Source of the DNA: Azorinus chamasolen
Taxonomy: Eukaryota; Mollusca; Bivalvia; Cardiida; Solecurtidae
Length of the DNA stretch: 64,000 nucleotides
Direction: 5' to 3'
Assembly: GCA_963576725.1 (NCBI GenBank)
Contig: OY755242.1
Span: forward strand, 26,657,858-26,721,857
The notes below the pieces were generated by a model. The model saw only the letters and a program-made list of their open reading frames with translations. It was not told the DNA's origin and did not search any database. Shown here in pieces: positions 22,101 through 32,393 of this stretch. A program made the translations under genes and the position numbers. How positions within the stretch are numbered: position 1 is the first letter of the stretch; the number at the start of each line of letters is the position of its first letter.

Positions 22101-22345
22101 TTAACTCTTTCGGCGCCAATGTCGCCTGTCGGCACCATTGAAAACAGTGCAGTCCCAGGTCAGATGCCGCCTTTTCAAGGCGGCATCTGACCTGGGACAA
22201 CACTGTTTTCTGTATTATTTTAGCCCAATTATACAGGTTTTTAAAAACAAATTTTGTACTAATATACCTTTATTATTTAATTTAGAATTATATTTAATAT
22301 GAAATTATTATTGCGGACGACACTTTTAAATTTGGCGCAAAAAGA
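22101..22345. mobile_element. I-family TTAA MITE with perfect hairpin
   Basis: TTAA-CTCTTTCGGCGCCAATG at left. Hairpin at 22141-22209: AAAACAGTGCAGTCCCAGG...GCCGCCTTTTCAAGGCGGC...inverse, with perfect inner arms. The right end is unclear. Confidence 0.8.
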
Positions 22346-22399
22346 AGAACATAAAAGTAAGAAATTTATAGCAGACGAAACATTTCACAGATGACAAGG

Positions 22400-22806
22400 T
22401 ACAGTAAACCTCCTCTAAATCGGACGTTATAATCAGTATCATTGCCGGTCTTTCAGATAGGTGATACAGTAAAATCCCTCTATAACGGCCACTAAATTAT
22501 ATCAAGTATTTTGTGTTAAAGGCAGGTGACTGCTTAAAGCAAGGTGAAAGTAAAACAGAACGCTCCTATAGGAGCGTTCTGTTTTACTTTCACCTTGCTT
22601 TAAGCAGCCACCTGCCCTTTATAACAACTAATTAACATACTTAGAGTGGCCGTTATAGAGAGGGTATACTGTAGCTTAATGCAGGTTGAACGTCATAGAG
22701 AAAGCTACTTTGGGAAATTTCTGTATGACTTTTACCCTGCATTAAGCAGTCAAAATATCTGGATTGTTTTCTATTAAAATTCCGGCTTAGTGGGGTTTTT
22801 ACTTTA
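22400..22806. mobile_element. D-family MITE interrupted by an A element
   Basis: TACAGTAAACCTCCTCTAAATC at left and AATTCCGGCTTAGTGGGG at right. The A element 22465-22673 sits at CAGGTGA-TA / TA-GCTTAATGC inside the D hairpin arm. Confidence 0.85.
22465..22673. mobile_element. A-family MITE nested in D
   Basis: TACAGTAAAATCCCTCTATA...GGGTATACTGTA. Exact apex at 22563-22574. The flanking TA is the target duplication. Confidence 0.92.
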
Positions 22807-23044
22807 TTCATTTCATAGACACCCATCCAAATAAACTATTTAAAGTACAGGTTTAGGACAATCTTTACAGCAAGTAGAACAAAGTTGATCAAGCCGAACT
22901 GCAGCGAGGAGAAAATAATATTGATTGACGTCAGAATCGTAACTGTTTGATATTCTTAATTTTGACAGGAAAATGGGAGAAAAGTGTCTTTTCAGGATTA
23001 AAGAAGACGACAACTTTTTTTTGCAGACGAAATATACGAAGTAG

Positions 23045-23284
23045 TTAATCATTTCCTACGTGAATATTTATGTAAGAAATAATGACACCGTGATTATCAA
23101 TTAACTGATTTTTAAAATGGCATAGAAATATTTGGCTGTGACAGAAATTTTAGAATCAAATCTTTACTTCCGGTATTTCATAAGCAACAGAGCAGATCCT
23201 GATCAGACGGCTGCAGCAGGAGCCGTATGACCAGGGTCTGCTCTGTTTGTACATGTAAATGTGTTAAACGGCGTCTCTATCAGA
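23045..23284. mobile_element. P-family MITE
   Basis: TTAA-TCATTTCCTACGTGAATA at left. Hairpin GCAACAGAGCAGATCCTGATC with tip GCTGCAGCAGGAGC. It runs into the C element at 23285. Confidence 0.8.
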
Positions 23285-23512
23285 TTAACCCATTCCCTCA
23301 TATTGACGACTTTTGACGACTCTGTAAAAGTCACTTTGTGAAACCATTGTGATAAATAGAGCATTTGCTCCTATAGAAGCAAATGCTCTATTTATCACAA
23401 TGGTTTCAAACTACAAACTTCTAAAAATTTCCTTTTCTCTTATTAATGCTCCTTTTCGGTAGATTAATTCAAAGAGGTTGTATCTAAAATAGCCTATGAG
23501 ATAATGGGTTAA
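23285..23512. mobile_element. C-family MITE, complete
   Basis: TTAA-CCCATTCCCTCATATTG at left and GAGATAATGGG-TTAA at right. Apex CTCCTATAGAAG. Confidence 0.9.
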
Positions 23513-23754
23513 ATAAGGCTGTGTAAATAGTAATCAATAAAGACATAGATGATAATGGTCTCTTAAAAAAGATCGAAAAAAATGTTTTGAAGAAAGTTAG
23601 CAGACGTCTCTTTGTCTCAATCAGATGATGGTACTGAAACGGACAAGGATCAATAACTTTCCTTTCATAAAGTTGCCGTAACTTAGGAAGAGATATGTGA
23701 AATGCATGAAATAATCTGCCCAAGCTAGAATTGCTGGAAGTATATATTTTATAT

Positions 23755-23965
23755 ACACAGTAAACCCCCTCTATGTCGGCAACTAAATGAATAAACATGG
23801 GTGTCTTTAACAGCAAATGGTAGCTTAACGCAGGACGAAAGTAATGCAGAAAGCTCCCATGGGAGCTTTCTGCATAGCTTTCACCCTGTATTAAGCTACC
23901 ACTTGCCTTTGCGAACCATGACTAGACATTTGTTTTAGTGGCCGCTTTAGAGAGGATTTACCGTG
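23755..23965. mobile_element. B-family MITE, complete
   Basis: TACACAGTAAACCCCCTCTA...GGATTTACCGTG. Hairpin with the perfect apex CTCCCATGGGAG. Confidence 0.85.
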
Positions 23966-24786
23966 CCTGTAAAGTCCCATTGAACCTCACTGCTTGCCTA
24001 CTAAAGTGCTGAGCGTCAAGCGGCTTGGCATTCCCAAACAGTGTGGAGCTAGATAAGTCCACAAACGTAAATATGTCTAAACAAATATTCAAGTGTGCTG
24101 TAGTTTATTTATCAAAAGCAGTGGTTTTGGCAATAAAGGCCAGAGTTGCATATTAAGCAGATGACAAAAATGCAGCAGACGACTTTTCCCGCCATATGAA
24201 GGACCCGGCATTCGGTGTGGGTGGTCTTTGCCAACAGTAGATCGTGGTAATAGCGCCCGGTCCTAATGACCATCACACACAAAAAACGATAGTACGTCGA
24301 ACAGGTGCGGATCTAACGCCAGGTGAGTTGGGGCGCCAGAACACCCTCCGAAATTAAACAGTGTTCACATCGGCGGAATAAACGATCCAGTTCAAAGGGA
24401 AATGGGCGACAAGTGTTCTTAAAAGAAGTAGTTGAAAAAATAAACACACTCTGCAACAGTTGGAGAAAGTATTTGAAAGAGTAACAGCGCAGAAAATGCG
24501 GCTGTTTATCGAGAAGCAGAAAATAGATTTTTGAAAATACATAGGAAAATGGACATCTAAAAAAGTTGTTTTTAAAAATAAATACAGTTTATTAAAGACT
24601 TTTGACAATATTCCGGATTTTTCACATAGTTTTCTTCATTAAAATATAGAATTGAACTACGGGTGAATGTTTATCTTTGTGCCCTACCTAGTGATCAGTC
24701 ATGGATAGTTATTACCTGCTTTACGAAAACATGATTATCTGGCTATGACAGGAACAGAAACTTCACAATCACATTTGTCCAGTCCT
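23966..24786. other. Unassigned stretch, no gene recognised
   Basis: About 800 bases without an identified MITE or array. The minus frame at 24354-24608 (84 residues, hydrophobic) has no recognisable motif. Confidence 0.4.
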
Positions 24787-25020
24787 TTAACCCATTTGTT
24801 CCCATGATTCCATGTATGGGACGTAGGCAAACAGTGTAGACTCTGATCAGACGCCGCATAATGCGGCGTCTGATCAGAGTCTACACTGTTTGCTGATAGG
24901 AAATTCAACATAAAACAAAACAAAAATGAAAATTTAGACCAGACATCCCTTAGAAAATAAAAAAGATAGACTAATCTTATATATAAACATGGAAGAATCC
25001 AGTGGGCGCAATTGGGTTAA
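24787..25020. mobile_element. H-family TTAA MITE, complete
   Basis: TTAA-CCCATTTGTTCCCATG at left and GCGCAATTGGG-TTAA at right. Perfect hairpin CAAACAGTGTAGACTCTGATC...GCCGCATAATGCGGC...inverse. Confidence 0.92.
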
Positions 25021-25180
25021 TGATTTCTTTGTTAAATATTCATGTGAGAAATAATGACATCATGCATATTTATTAACTGATTTTTTACAACAGCACATAT
25101 ACAGAGGGTGTTTTGGTATAGGTATAAAACTGTTGTCAGATCTACATGTATTATAATTTCATAAGCAAACATAGCATATA
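25018..25180. mobile_element. P-family MITE, left part
   Basis: TTAA-TGATTTCTTTGTTAAAT, the P body to TAAGCAAACATAGCATATAATGG, then truncated before the hairpin. Confidence 0.7.
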
Positions 25181-25203
25181 ATGGCTGTAATGAAACAGGA
25201 TTA

Positions 25204-25419
25204 TTAACCAATCTCCTGTTGAATATCATGAATATTTATAAGTCGAATGTTTATAATGGTATTTGTACATATTATGTTTTGGTATTGGTAGAAACTGTAG
25301 AGTCAGATCTATTATAATTTAAGAAGGAAACAGCAGACTTTGATTAGATGGCTCTGACAGGAGCTGTCTGATTTGGATCTACTATGTTTGCAAACGCGCG
25401 AAAGGATGGGAATGGCTAA
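25204..25419. mobile_element. P-family MITE, complete but diverged
   Basis: TTAA-CCAATCTCCTGTTGAATA at left and GATGGGAATGG-CTAA at right. Hairpin with tip GCTCTGACAGGAGC. Confidence 0.8.
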
Positions 25420-25524
25420 ATGGCTGAACTTTTGTAACTTTAAAGCAGAAATAAATAAAATCAAATTTGTATTATTCTAGCAGAATGTGCCATTTAAGTA
25501 ACACAAACTGGTTAGTGTTTTGCA

Positions 25525-25605
25525 AATAGTATAGACCCTGATCGGGAATCGCGTATTTGACACCGTGCAAGCTTGAATGGTCCGAGTCTACACTGTCTGT
25601 AAATT
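25525..25605. mobile_element. K-like hairpin fragment
   Basis: GCAAATAGTATAGACCCTGATC...GGTCCGAGTCTACACTGTCTG; the centre is scrambled. Confidence 0.5.
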
Positions 25606-25667
25606 CTGGACGAACCATTTGTTCTTTATTGTATTAAATGTGTTTGAAAATCTTGTATATGAACGCT

Positions 25668-25884
25668 TTAACACATTCCCCGATATTCACGTCTTTTGAA
25701 TTACTTTGTGAAACCGTTGTGATAAATAGAGCATTTGCTCCTATAGGAGCAAATGCTCTATTTATCACAGTGGTTTCAAACCACAAAATTCTAAAAAAAA
25801 TCATTTCCCCTAGTTAATGCTCCTTTTCGGTAGATTTATTGAAAGAGGTTGTATCTAAAAATAGCCTATGAGGTAACGAGTTAA
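25668..25884. mobile_element. C-family MITE, complete
   Basis: TTAA-CACATTCCCCGATATTC at left and GAGGTAACGAG-TTAA at right. Exact apex at 25738-25749. Confidence 0.92.
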
Positions 25885-26045
25885 ACCTTTCGATTTGTGG
25901 TCGTATCACGTGTCTTGCAAAGGGTTATGTACTACTAGTATTCACTTACACTGCGCTAATTATTTAGGTGAAGTTGGAAATATCTCAACAAAAAATTGCC
26001 ACCGACAGATCTGATGTACATGGTTTCTTTATCTGAAGCCATTTT

Positions 26046-26381
26046 TTAACCAGTTACTCCATGAATATTGATGCAAGAAATAATAAAATCATGATTATTA
26101 ACGAGTGGAAGTCTTATGACAGCATTATAAACAAAGGCATTATTGGTCATTGCGGACACTTTAGAATCAGGTCCGTATTATATATATATTAAAAAAAGTA
26201 CCTAGTTATAGTCTACTTTCAGTCCGAGTAACCGCTCAGCCGACTGTACATTTACTCCCCTTGGTATATCGTAAGCAAACAGAGCAGACCCTGATCAGAC
26301 GGTCCCTACAGGAGCCGTCTGATCTGGGTCTACTCTGTTTGCAAAGGCGTAGACAGGCATATTTATGGAGTACAGGGTTAA
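26046..26381. mobile_element. P-family MITE carrying a SINE-tail insertion
   Basis: TTAA-CCAGTTACTCCATGAATA at left and GGAGTACAGGG-TTAA at right. Hairpin 26273-26343 (tip GTCCCTACAGGAGC). The body is split by the 26191-26264 fragment. Confidence 0.85.
26191..26264 (-). mobile_element. Short SINE-tail fragment
   Basis: Inverse of the tail at about 48550-48620 (shared words AGTACCTAGTTATAGTCTAC, TTTCAGTCCGA, CGCTCAGCCGACTG). It begins at an A tract within a TA-rich stretch of the P element, as a 5'-truncated retroposed copy would. Confidence 0.7.
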
Positions 26382-26461
26382 TAGACATTATGGAGATAGG
26401 ACCGATGCTTTTTGACGGTCCACTGAAGTTGCATTACAAATTTATTTAAAAAGCAAATACG

Positions 26462-26567
26462 GTAACCCTTTACTACAATTTTGGTTCATATGCCAAAAAA
26501 TATTCATCTAATTAATATTAATGATGACATTATTTCTTACATGAATATTCATGGAGTAAAGTGTTAC
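26462..26567. mobile_element. P-family MITE, internal deletion
   Basis: GTAA-CCCTTTACTAC at left, body AATTAATATTAATGATGACA, and GGAGTAAAGTG-TTAC at right. No hairpin. Confidence 0.75.
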
Positions 26568-27026
26568 ATGTAGGCAGCATTATCTGCTATATTAGAAGAA
26601 TCTGTTAAGAGTGTTTTACACATTACTTAGAGGGCCCCTGCGTGAACCATTGAATTAGGGACAGTACTGTTACTGAACCAAGAACTGTCACTGGTTTATA
26701 CCAGAAAATAATTTCTTGGCTCTAAATTTGTGAGGGAATTCAACTGGGACGAATTTAACGTAATATTATATAGGAGTAAATACGAGCTTGTAAAGTGCAT
26801 TGGCAAGTGTCCACGCCGAAACTTTCCAACAATACCTGAGTAGCGAAATTGTACTTTCACCAACACATCGGACCACTGGTTAGATATTTGGATATCCCAT
26901 AAGACAAAAAAACCCGCAACAAAACACCAACAACAACACCAAAAAAGGAAACAAAAATCCCCACAAATAAACCCCAGTGTATTTATTTGTCACACACCCG
27001 ACCTCGAACTTTTGAAGTGTTTAGTA

Positions 27027-27433
27027 TACAGTAAACCCCCTCTAAATCGGACGTTAAATTTAGTACAGTAGAATCCCTCTATTGCGACTACTTAGTGAAT
27101 AAACATATGTGCCTTTATAAGCAGGTGGTTGCTTAATGCAGGGCAAAAGTAATGCAGAAAGCTCCTCTAGGATTACTTTTGTCCTGCATTAAGCTACCAC
27201 CTGCATCTAGAATCCAGAATTATATCTCTTTTAGGTGGTCGCATTAGCGGGGTTTTACTGTATATATATCTCGGACTTGGAGACAGGTGGCAGCTTAATG
27301 CAGGATGAAAGTAACGCAGAAAGCTCATTTAGGAGCTTTCCGCATGACTTTCACCCTGCATTCAGCAGCCACCTGCCTAAAAGTATATAATTTCTTCTGC
27401 ACGAGAATTCCGGTTTAGAGGAGTTTTACTGTA
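27027..27433. mobile_element. D-family MITE interrupted by a B element
   Basis: TACAGTAAACCCCCTCTAAAT at left; hairpin 27289-27378 (GGTGGCAGCTTAATGCAGG...inverse); right end GAATTCCGGTTTAGAGGAG...ACTGTA. B element 27064-27262 inserted at TA. Confidence 0.88.
27064..27262. mobile_element. B-family MITE nested in D
   Basis: TACAGTAGAATCCCTCTATTG...GGGGTTTTACTGTA. The tip and part of the right arm are lost (CTCCTCTAGGATTACTTTTG). The site is filled here and empty at 46374-46580. Confidence 0.9.
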
Positions 27434-27792
27434 CACGGATATTGCAAAACGCAAAATGGATCCCGGTGATTTATTAGTGCAATGCTTCTCATTTACCCAC
27501 ATGACCTGTATACCTAAGTGCACTAGTCCAGATGAGTATTTTGAGCGAATCTCATTATAATCAGTAGGGTATAGTTCTTATAGGATACTTTTTTTGAGTA
27601 GAACATATGAAGCGAACAGTGCAGAACATGGTTAGAGGGTTCCTTCAGGGGTCACCCGATCTAGATCTACCCCGTTTGTCTATGCGCTAATCAGGGTTTT
27701 ACACGACATTTTACACGCTATAGAAGGCAGAACCGTGATGTTTTACATTACTAATGCAAATAATGATGGCCCTGATCAGATGTGGCGGCTTA

Positions 27793-28021
27793 TTAACCTA
27801 TTTGCTCCCAGTGGATTCTTCCATGCTTATATATTGGATTAGTCTATCTTTTATCTAAGGGATGTCTGGTCTAAATTTTCATTTCTATTTTGTTTTATAT
27901 TGAATTTCCTATCAGCAAACAGTGTAGACTCTGATCAGACGCCGCATTATGCGGCGTCTGATCAGAGTCTACACTGTTTGCCTACGTCCCATATATGTGA
28001 TCGTGGGAGCAAATGAGTTAA
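27793..28021. mobile_element. H-family MITE, complete, reverse orientation
   Basis: TTAA-CCTATTTGCTCCCAGTG at left and GGGAGCAAATGAG-TTAA at right. Perfect hairpin with apex GCCGCATTATGCGGC. Confidence 0.92.
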
Positions 28022-28084
28022 GATGGACACTGCTAACCAATGTTCGAGCGACATGTTTGTTTCAGATGGCTGAAGAATTACAAT

Positions 28085-28215
28085 AGTGCCTCCCTGATGC
28101 AACCGCATAATGAATAAGCTCTGGTGTTCTTTAAAACAGGTGGTTGTTTAATGTAGAAAGTAAGTGGTGCTTTCAGTATCACTTTCGTCCTGTATGAATC
28201 TATCGCATGTCTATA
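28085..28215. mobile_element. B-family MITE, decayed
   Basis: TGCCTCCCTGATGCAACCGC, stem GGTGGTTGTTTAATG, and right arm TTTCGTCCTGTATGAATC. Confidence 0.6.
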
Positions 28216-28225
28216 AGACCAATAA

Positions 28226-28646
28226 TGAACCCTTTACTCCATCGATATTCATGTTAGAAATGATTACATTAATTATTAAAATGGCATATTAATTAATACA
28301 TGTACATGACTATTTTGCCAAAGCAGAAATTGTAGAATCAGACCCTATGTTCTTCCAAAAGCAAACAGAATATACCCTGATCAGACGGGTCCTCTGTTTG
28401 CAAATGCGTAAACAGTCGTATACAGTAAAGCCTCTCTTTAACGGTCACTAAATTGTGTTTATTGGTTGGTATTTAGTAAAGGTGGTTGCTTAAAGCAAGG
28501 TGAAAGTAAAACAGAACGCTCCTATAGGAGCGTTCTGTTTTTCTTTCACCTTGCTTTAAGCAGCCACCTGCCTTTAACACAAAATACTTGACGTAATTTA
28601 GTGGCCGTTATAGAGAGGTTTTACTGTATATGAAGTGAACGGTTAA
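28226..28646. mobile_element. P-family MITE interrupted by an A element
   Basis: TGAA-CCCTTTACTCCATCG at left; P body and hairpin (tip lost: GATCAGACGGGTCCTCTGTTTGC); after the A element the end resumes as TGAAGTGAACGG-TTAA. Confidence 0.8.
28421..28628. mobile_element. A-family MITE nested in P
   Basis: TACAGTAAAGCCTCTCTTTA...GGTTTTACTGTA. Exact apex at 28519-28530. TA on both sides. Confidence 0.93.
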
Positions 28647-29423
28647 ACTTCTTTAGAATGGTCACTTAAGAAAGGTATCACTGTAATGAATTATATTCTG
28701 TACAATATTATTTGTTTTAACACGTCGAAACTATGAGATAGTTTTATCTCATTAATGTAATCTCTACTATAATGCAGTATAAAACAAAAAAGCGACGTTA
28801 ATTTAAATCAAAATGTCATTTAGAAAGGGCACACACGTGATAATGGGAACGTTCCGGTAGGTCTGTATAGTATTTATTTGTTGGTAATTAATTTTCACCA
28901 CTGTAGCAACAACAAGATATGACAAGTTGATGATAAAAATAATCACTCTTCTAATACGGCCCTGGTTTACAAACAAAACAATGCCGTTGACTCGATAACT
29001 TTTAATATGTACTATTTATTCTGCTCAGATTTTCGCAATTGTTTCGTAACAAAAAACTTCAGAATCGAAATATATGTGTATTAAATCTAACTTAAGAGGA
29101 CGGTAATGATAGAATGATTTGTATCAAAATATTGAATCGTATTGCTATGGAAACCAATGGAAACACCGCTATTTATAGGAATCTGTCGTAAAATTAAATG
29201 ATGTGCACTGGGTGCATTCATTTTAATGTACACGCAGGTCAACCATTATACAGTCCACGTTCTTGGCTTTTGTTTTCGACTGAACCATGACAGCCATTAG
29301 TGTTAACATCTTATTGATATTCCAAAATTGATTTGAAGTCAATCAAAGCTTTGCCAAAATGTCCGCTGATTCTATTACAACTCATCGGCTTTCTAAGGAT
29401 AGCAGTACTTGTAACCAGATACC
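28647..29423. other. Unassigned AT-rich stretch
   Basis: No MITE, array or supportable exon seen. Contains GTATTGCTATGGAAACCAATGG (29146 region), an X-box-like word in isolation. Confidence 0.4.
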
Positions 29424-30139
29424 ATTATCGCGTTCCTTCATACAAACGCATTTTCACGCATTTGCAAACAGAGAAGACCCAGATAGGAGCCGTCTGATCA
29501 GAATCTGTTCTGTTTGCTTGTGAAATCATAATAGATCTGACTCTTCAGTTTCTACCAATACCTGTATAATGCTATAGGAGTCTACTGGGCCGGTGCCAAT
29601 TGGTGCCAGTTTGCGCCAATGCAATTTGCTGTGGCGCTTAGTGTCGCCAATAAGGTGTCTAGTGGCGTGTAGTGGCTCAAACTGGAATTTGACGCGACGA
29701 AAATTTCAAAATGTTTGACATTTTCGTCGCGCCACTTGCATCGAGCAATCAAGCCAAGTGTCCACCAAGTGGCACCAAATGGCGCTAACATATCGCGCTT
29801 TGGCGCAAACAATCCGCCTATTGGAATCCACTGGAAAGTAATGGCGCGCGCCAAGTTTCTCGCCACTTGGCACCAAGTGGCACCTTGTTTGTGCCACTAC
29901 ACGCCAAATAATTCCAACAGAGGCGGATAGTCCGCGCCGAAGGGCGCCTAATGTGCAGTAGCGCGATTCAAACCGCACCCGATTGGTGACTACTTCGTGC
30001 CAAATGCCACCTGGTTGCCCGCCATTCTGCGCCACTTGCCGCCTATAAAAGCAGGGCGGCATCGCAGGACTTTCTCACACAACTTTCAAGATTCGACACG
30101 ACAACACCTCCACGCAGTTTTCCTTCACTATTTCCCCAA

Positions 30140-30515
30140 GATTTCACACAATTTTCAAAGAAGATGCCCCCAAGAGCAAGAAAGGCAGTATCAAGGGGAA
30201 GAAGAAAAGACCTGAGCAGTCCAAGAAGAAGGACCCGCAGCCAAAGAAGCTCAAGCTGAGCTCCAGGGCGAGCCCCCTCCCTGCAAGCGAAGATGGCGAC
30301 GAGGACCTGAATGATGAAGACCTTCGCGTGCTGGCTTTGGCTTAAGCTGGTAGAGGCTCCGCTCCAAGACCTGCTACCCCTGTCAAAGATGCTGCTCCAG
30401 ACCTTCCACCCAAGCCAAAGAGCATGACCAGCCCTCCCCAGCTTCACCTACACCCCCTTCCAGTCACCACCATGTCAGTGAGGCTGAAGAGGAGATTGCA
30501 CAAACAAGTCCTGGT
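30140..30515 (+). pseudogene. Possible accessory (Myb/SANT-type partner) reading frame remnant
   Basis: A plus-strand frame running through 30170-30345 is lysine-rich (KGSIKGKKKRPEQSKKKD) and then acidic (EDGDEDLNDEDLRVLALA), ending at a TAA; the sequence beyond stays Pro-rich and then, after a frame change, acidic (SEAEEEIAQTSP) up to a donor-like CCTG|GTAAGT at 30509-30510. Harbinger elements normally encode a DNA-binding Myb-like partner opposite the transposase, which is why I propose it. No Myb motif itself is visible, and the frame is broken, so the call is weak. Confidence 0.3.
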
Positions 30516-30585
30516 AAGTAATCATATAGGTCCTGATTATCTACTGCCTCATATACATGGAGTGGTCCCAGATGACTTGAAATCT

Positions 30586-31353
30586 TCAAGAGTTGCTCCC
30601 CTTTATAAAAGAATGAAAAAACTGAGGTTGGCAATTATCGCCCCGTGTCCACAGGAACTGGTACTTTGAATCTACGAGAGCCACCAGGACAACCGAGAAG
30701 AAATGCTTGTAGTTGAAGTAAAAGCTGCCTGATTTCTTGGGCTTCCGGAGACGGATGTGCTTTCCATCTTAGGCTCCTAGACAGTGAGGAAGATTCCATC
30801 TGACTTCAAAATCACCTGCAACATCAAGCCAGCCTTCATTGGTTGTGGGGAGGGAAATGACTTCTGCAGCATACTCATCCACTATCGCTCTTGCTACACC
30901 AGGGACAAACTTCTGGATGGTTTCCTTGCCCACTCGGAAGTTGTAACCCAGCTCGGCATAGGTGGCCCCAGTGGCGAGATGGCACAGGAAGACACACTTG
31001 AGATACGGGTGAATGGCTTTCCTGAAGTGAGTGGCCTTCTTCTGCAAGTGGGGTGTAAGCCTGACCAACAGGTCATCAAACATCTCTGGGGATAGCCTGG
31101 TGTAGTGTTTGAACTTCCTCCTCTCATTCTCCCTCAGCTCTCCCATCAAAGTGTGGTACTGTCCACGTTCGGCCCTCAGCGGTCGGTGGAGCATGGGTCT
31201 AAACCACCAGTTGTGCTTCATTTTCTTCTTAGGAGGCTCCTCTTCTTCAGGATTGGCCGACATAAGTTGATAGGCAGTGACCATCTCAGCATCTCTCATC
31301 ATCCTCTGATGGAGCATCATCATCACTCCAACATTATCCAAAGCCTCAGACAT
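30586..31353 (-). pseudogene. HARBI1-like (PIF/Harbinger) transposase, broken and truncated
   Basis: The minus frame opens at 31353 and encodes 194 residues with the N-terminal half of a HARBI1-type transposase: the segment YTRLSPEMFDDLLVRLTPHL, then the helix-turn-helix-like region LGYNFRVGKETIQKFVPGVA, then FEVRWNLPHCLGA. The family continues with IDGKH, whose Asp is the first catalytic residue of the DDE_Tnp_4 domain. Here the Ile codon is TAA (30766-30768) and the sequence reads on in frame as DGKHIRLRKPKKSG, FFSVVLVALVDSKYQFLW, so a single nonsense codon precedes the first Asp. After about 60 more codons the frame is lost and the rest of the DDE domain is absent. The full family protein is about 350 residues. 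This copy cannot make an active enzyme. Confidence 0.88.
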
Positions 31354-31884
31354 ATCAAAATTGTAAATATTAAGTAGAGATGTTGTTCATACAGCAGCTA
31401 AGGAGGATCTGAACCAGGTAGCTGATGGCCGATATTTATACAGTCGGTAAGTAGCGCCAAGTAGCGGCAAGTTGAAACCAATTTGGCGACCTTTGGCACA
31501 AACTAATCACCAAGTGTTGAAAAGTAGCCGTCTATCGGCGCGAATGGCGCCAACACGGTGAATTTTTAAATCAAATAGCGGTGTAATGGCGCGAACTGGC
31601 GCAAACTGGCGCAACATTTTGGAGCAAGGCAGGTGGCATTTGGCGCACGCCATTTGGCACCCAGTTTATTCCACTTGGCCACACATGAGCGGACATTAAT
31701 TCGGCGCCACAGCGAGCCACTACGCGCCAATCACATAATCTTTGGCGCGAACTGGCACCAACTGGCGCCGGTCTAGTGGACTCCTAGCATAAAATCCTGT
31801 ATACATATGTCATTATAAACACTCAGCTAATACATATTCAGGACATCATTTTTACATGAATATTGAACAGGGAAATGGTTAATA

Positions 31885-31991
31885 TACAGTAAAACCTCTC
31901 TATAACGGCCACTAAATTGCATCAAGTATTTTGTGTTAAATACCAACTAATGAACATAATTTAGTGGTCGTTATAGAGAGGTTTTACTGTA
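31885..31991. mobile_element. A-family MITE without hairpin
   Basis: Both A termini (TACAGTAAAACCTCTCTATA, GAGAGGTTTTACTGTA) and both linkers are present, but TTGTGTTAAA joins directly to TACCAACTAA, so the ~90-bp hairpin is absent. It lies 2 bp from the end of the P element. Confidence 0.93.
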
Positions 31992-32101
31992 AACAGTAAA
32001 AACCTGTCTTCAGGGATCACAAAAATAAGTCTAATATTGTTTTATTTAGACATGTGATATGGACGAAAGTTATGCAGAAAGCATCTCAATGAGCCCCTGC
32101 A

Positions 32102-32295
32102 TTAACCCTTTCCCTGTTTATTCCAAAGTTCAGTACATACTGAATATTTATGAAGAAATATGGAAGTTGGAGCATTGTAGCTATTTCAGAAAGTTAAGAA
32201 ATATATCTATCAAATCACATTAGGAAACAGAGCAGACCCTGATATACTCTGTTTGCATATGCGTAAAAAGGCGTTCATATGAAGGAAAGGGTTAA
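32102..32295. mobile_element. P-family MITE, hairpin mostly deleted
   Basis: TTAA-CCCTTTCCCTGTTTATT at left and GAAGGAAAGGG-TTAA at right. The hairpin is reduced to AACAGAGCAGACCCTGATAT-ACTCTGTTTGC. Confidence 0.88.
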
Positions 32296-32393
32296 GAAAC
32301 CTCCTGTTCTTACAGATCCCCGTGTGTTTTCAGTATATGGTCTCTACAGACAGGTTCTGCTGTATTGTGGAAAACTAGACTGTACGTTGAATG

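Larger units (their letters stand above)
29577..31784. mobile_element. PIF/Harbinger element, non-autonomous derivative
   Basis: About 2.2 kb with imperfect terminal inverted repeats of at least 40 bp: left GGAGTCTACTGGGCCGGTGC, right the inverse of GGAGTCCACTAGACCGGCGC. TA flanks both ends (29575-29576, 31785-31786). The ends are rich in GGCGC words. Inside are a broken HARBI1-like transposase (minus) and a remnant of a basic/acidic accessory reading frame (plus), as in the two-gene layout of this superfamily. Only TA is visible as target duplication, whereas the superfamily usually makes 3 bp. Confidence 0.9.
29424..31882. mobile_element. P-family MITE interrupted by a Harbinger element
   Basis: Left part: CATACAAACGCATTTTCACG and a hairpin with a shortened left arm at about 29463-29518. 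The P body resumes at 31787 (ATCCTGTATACATATGTCAT) and ends GAACAGGGAAATGG-TTAA. Confidence 0.85.
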
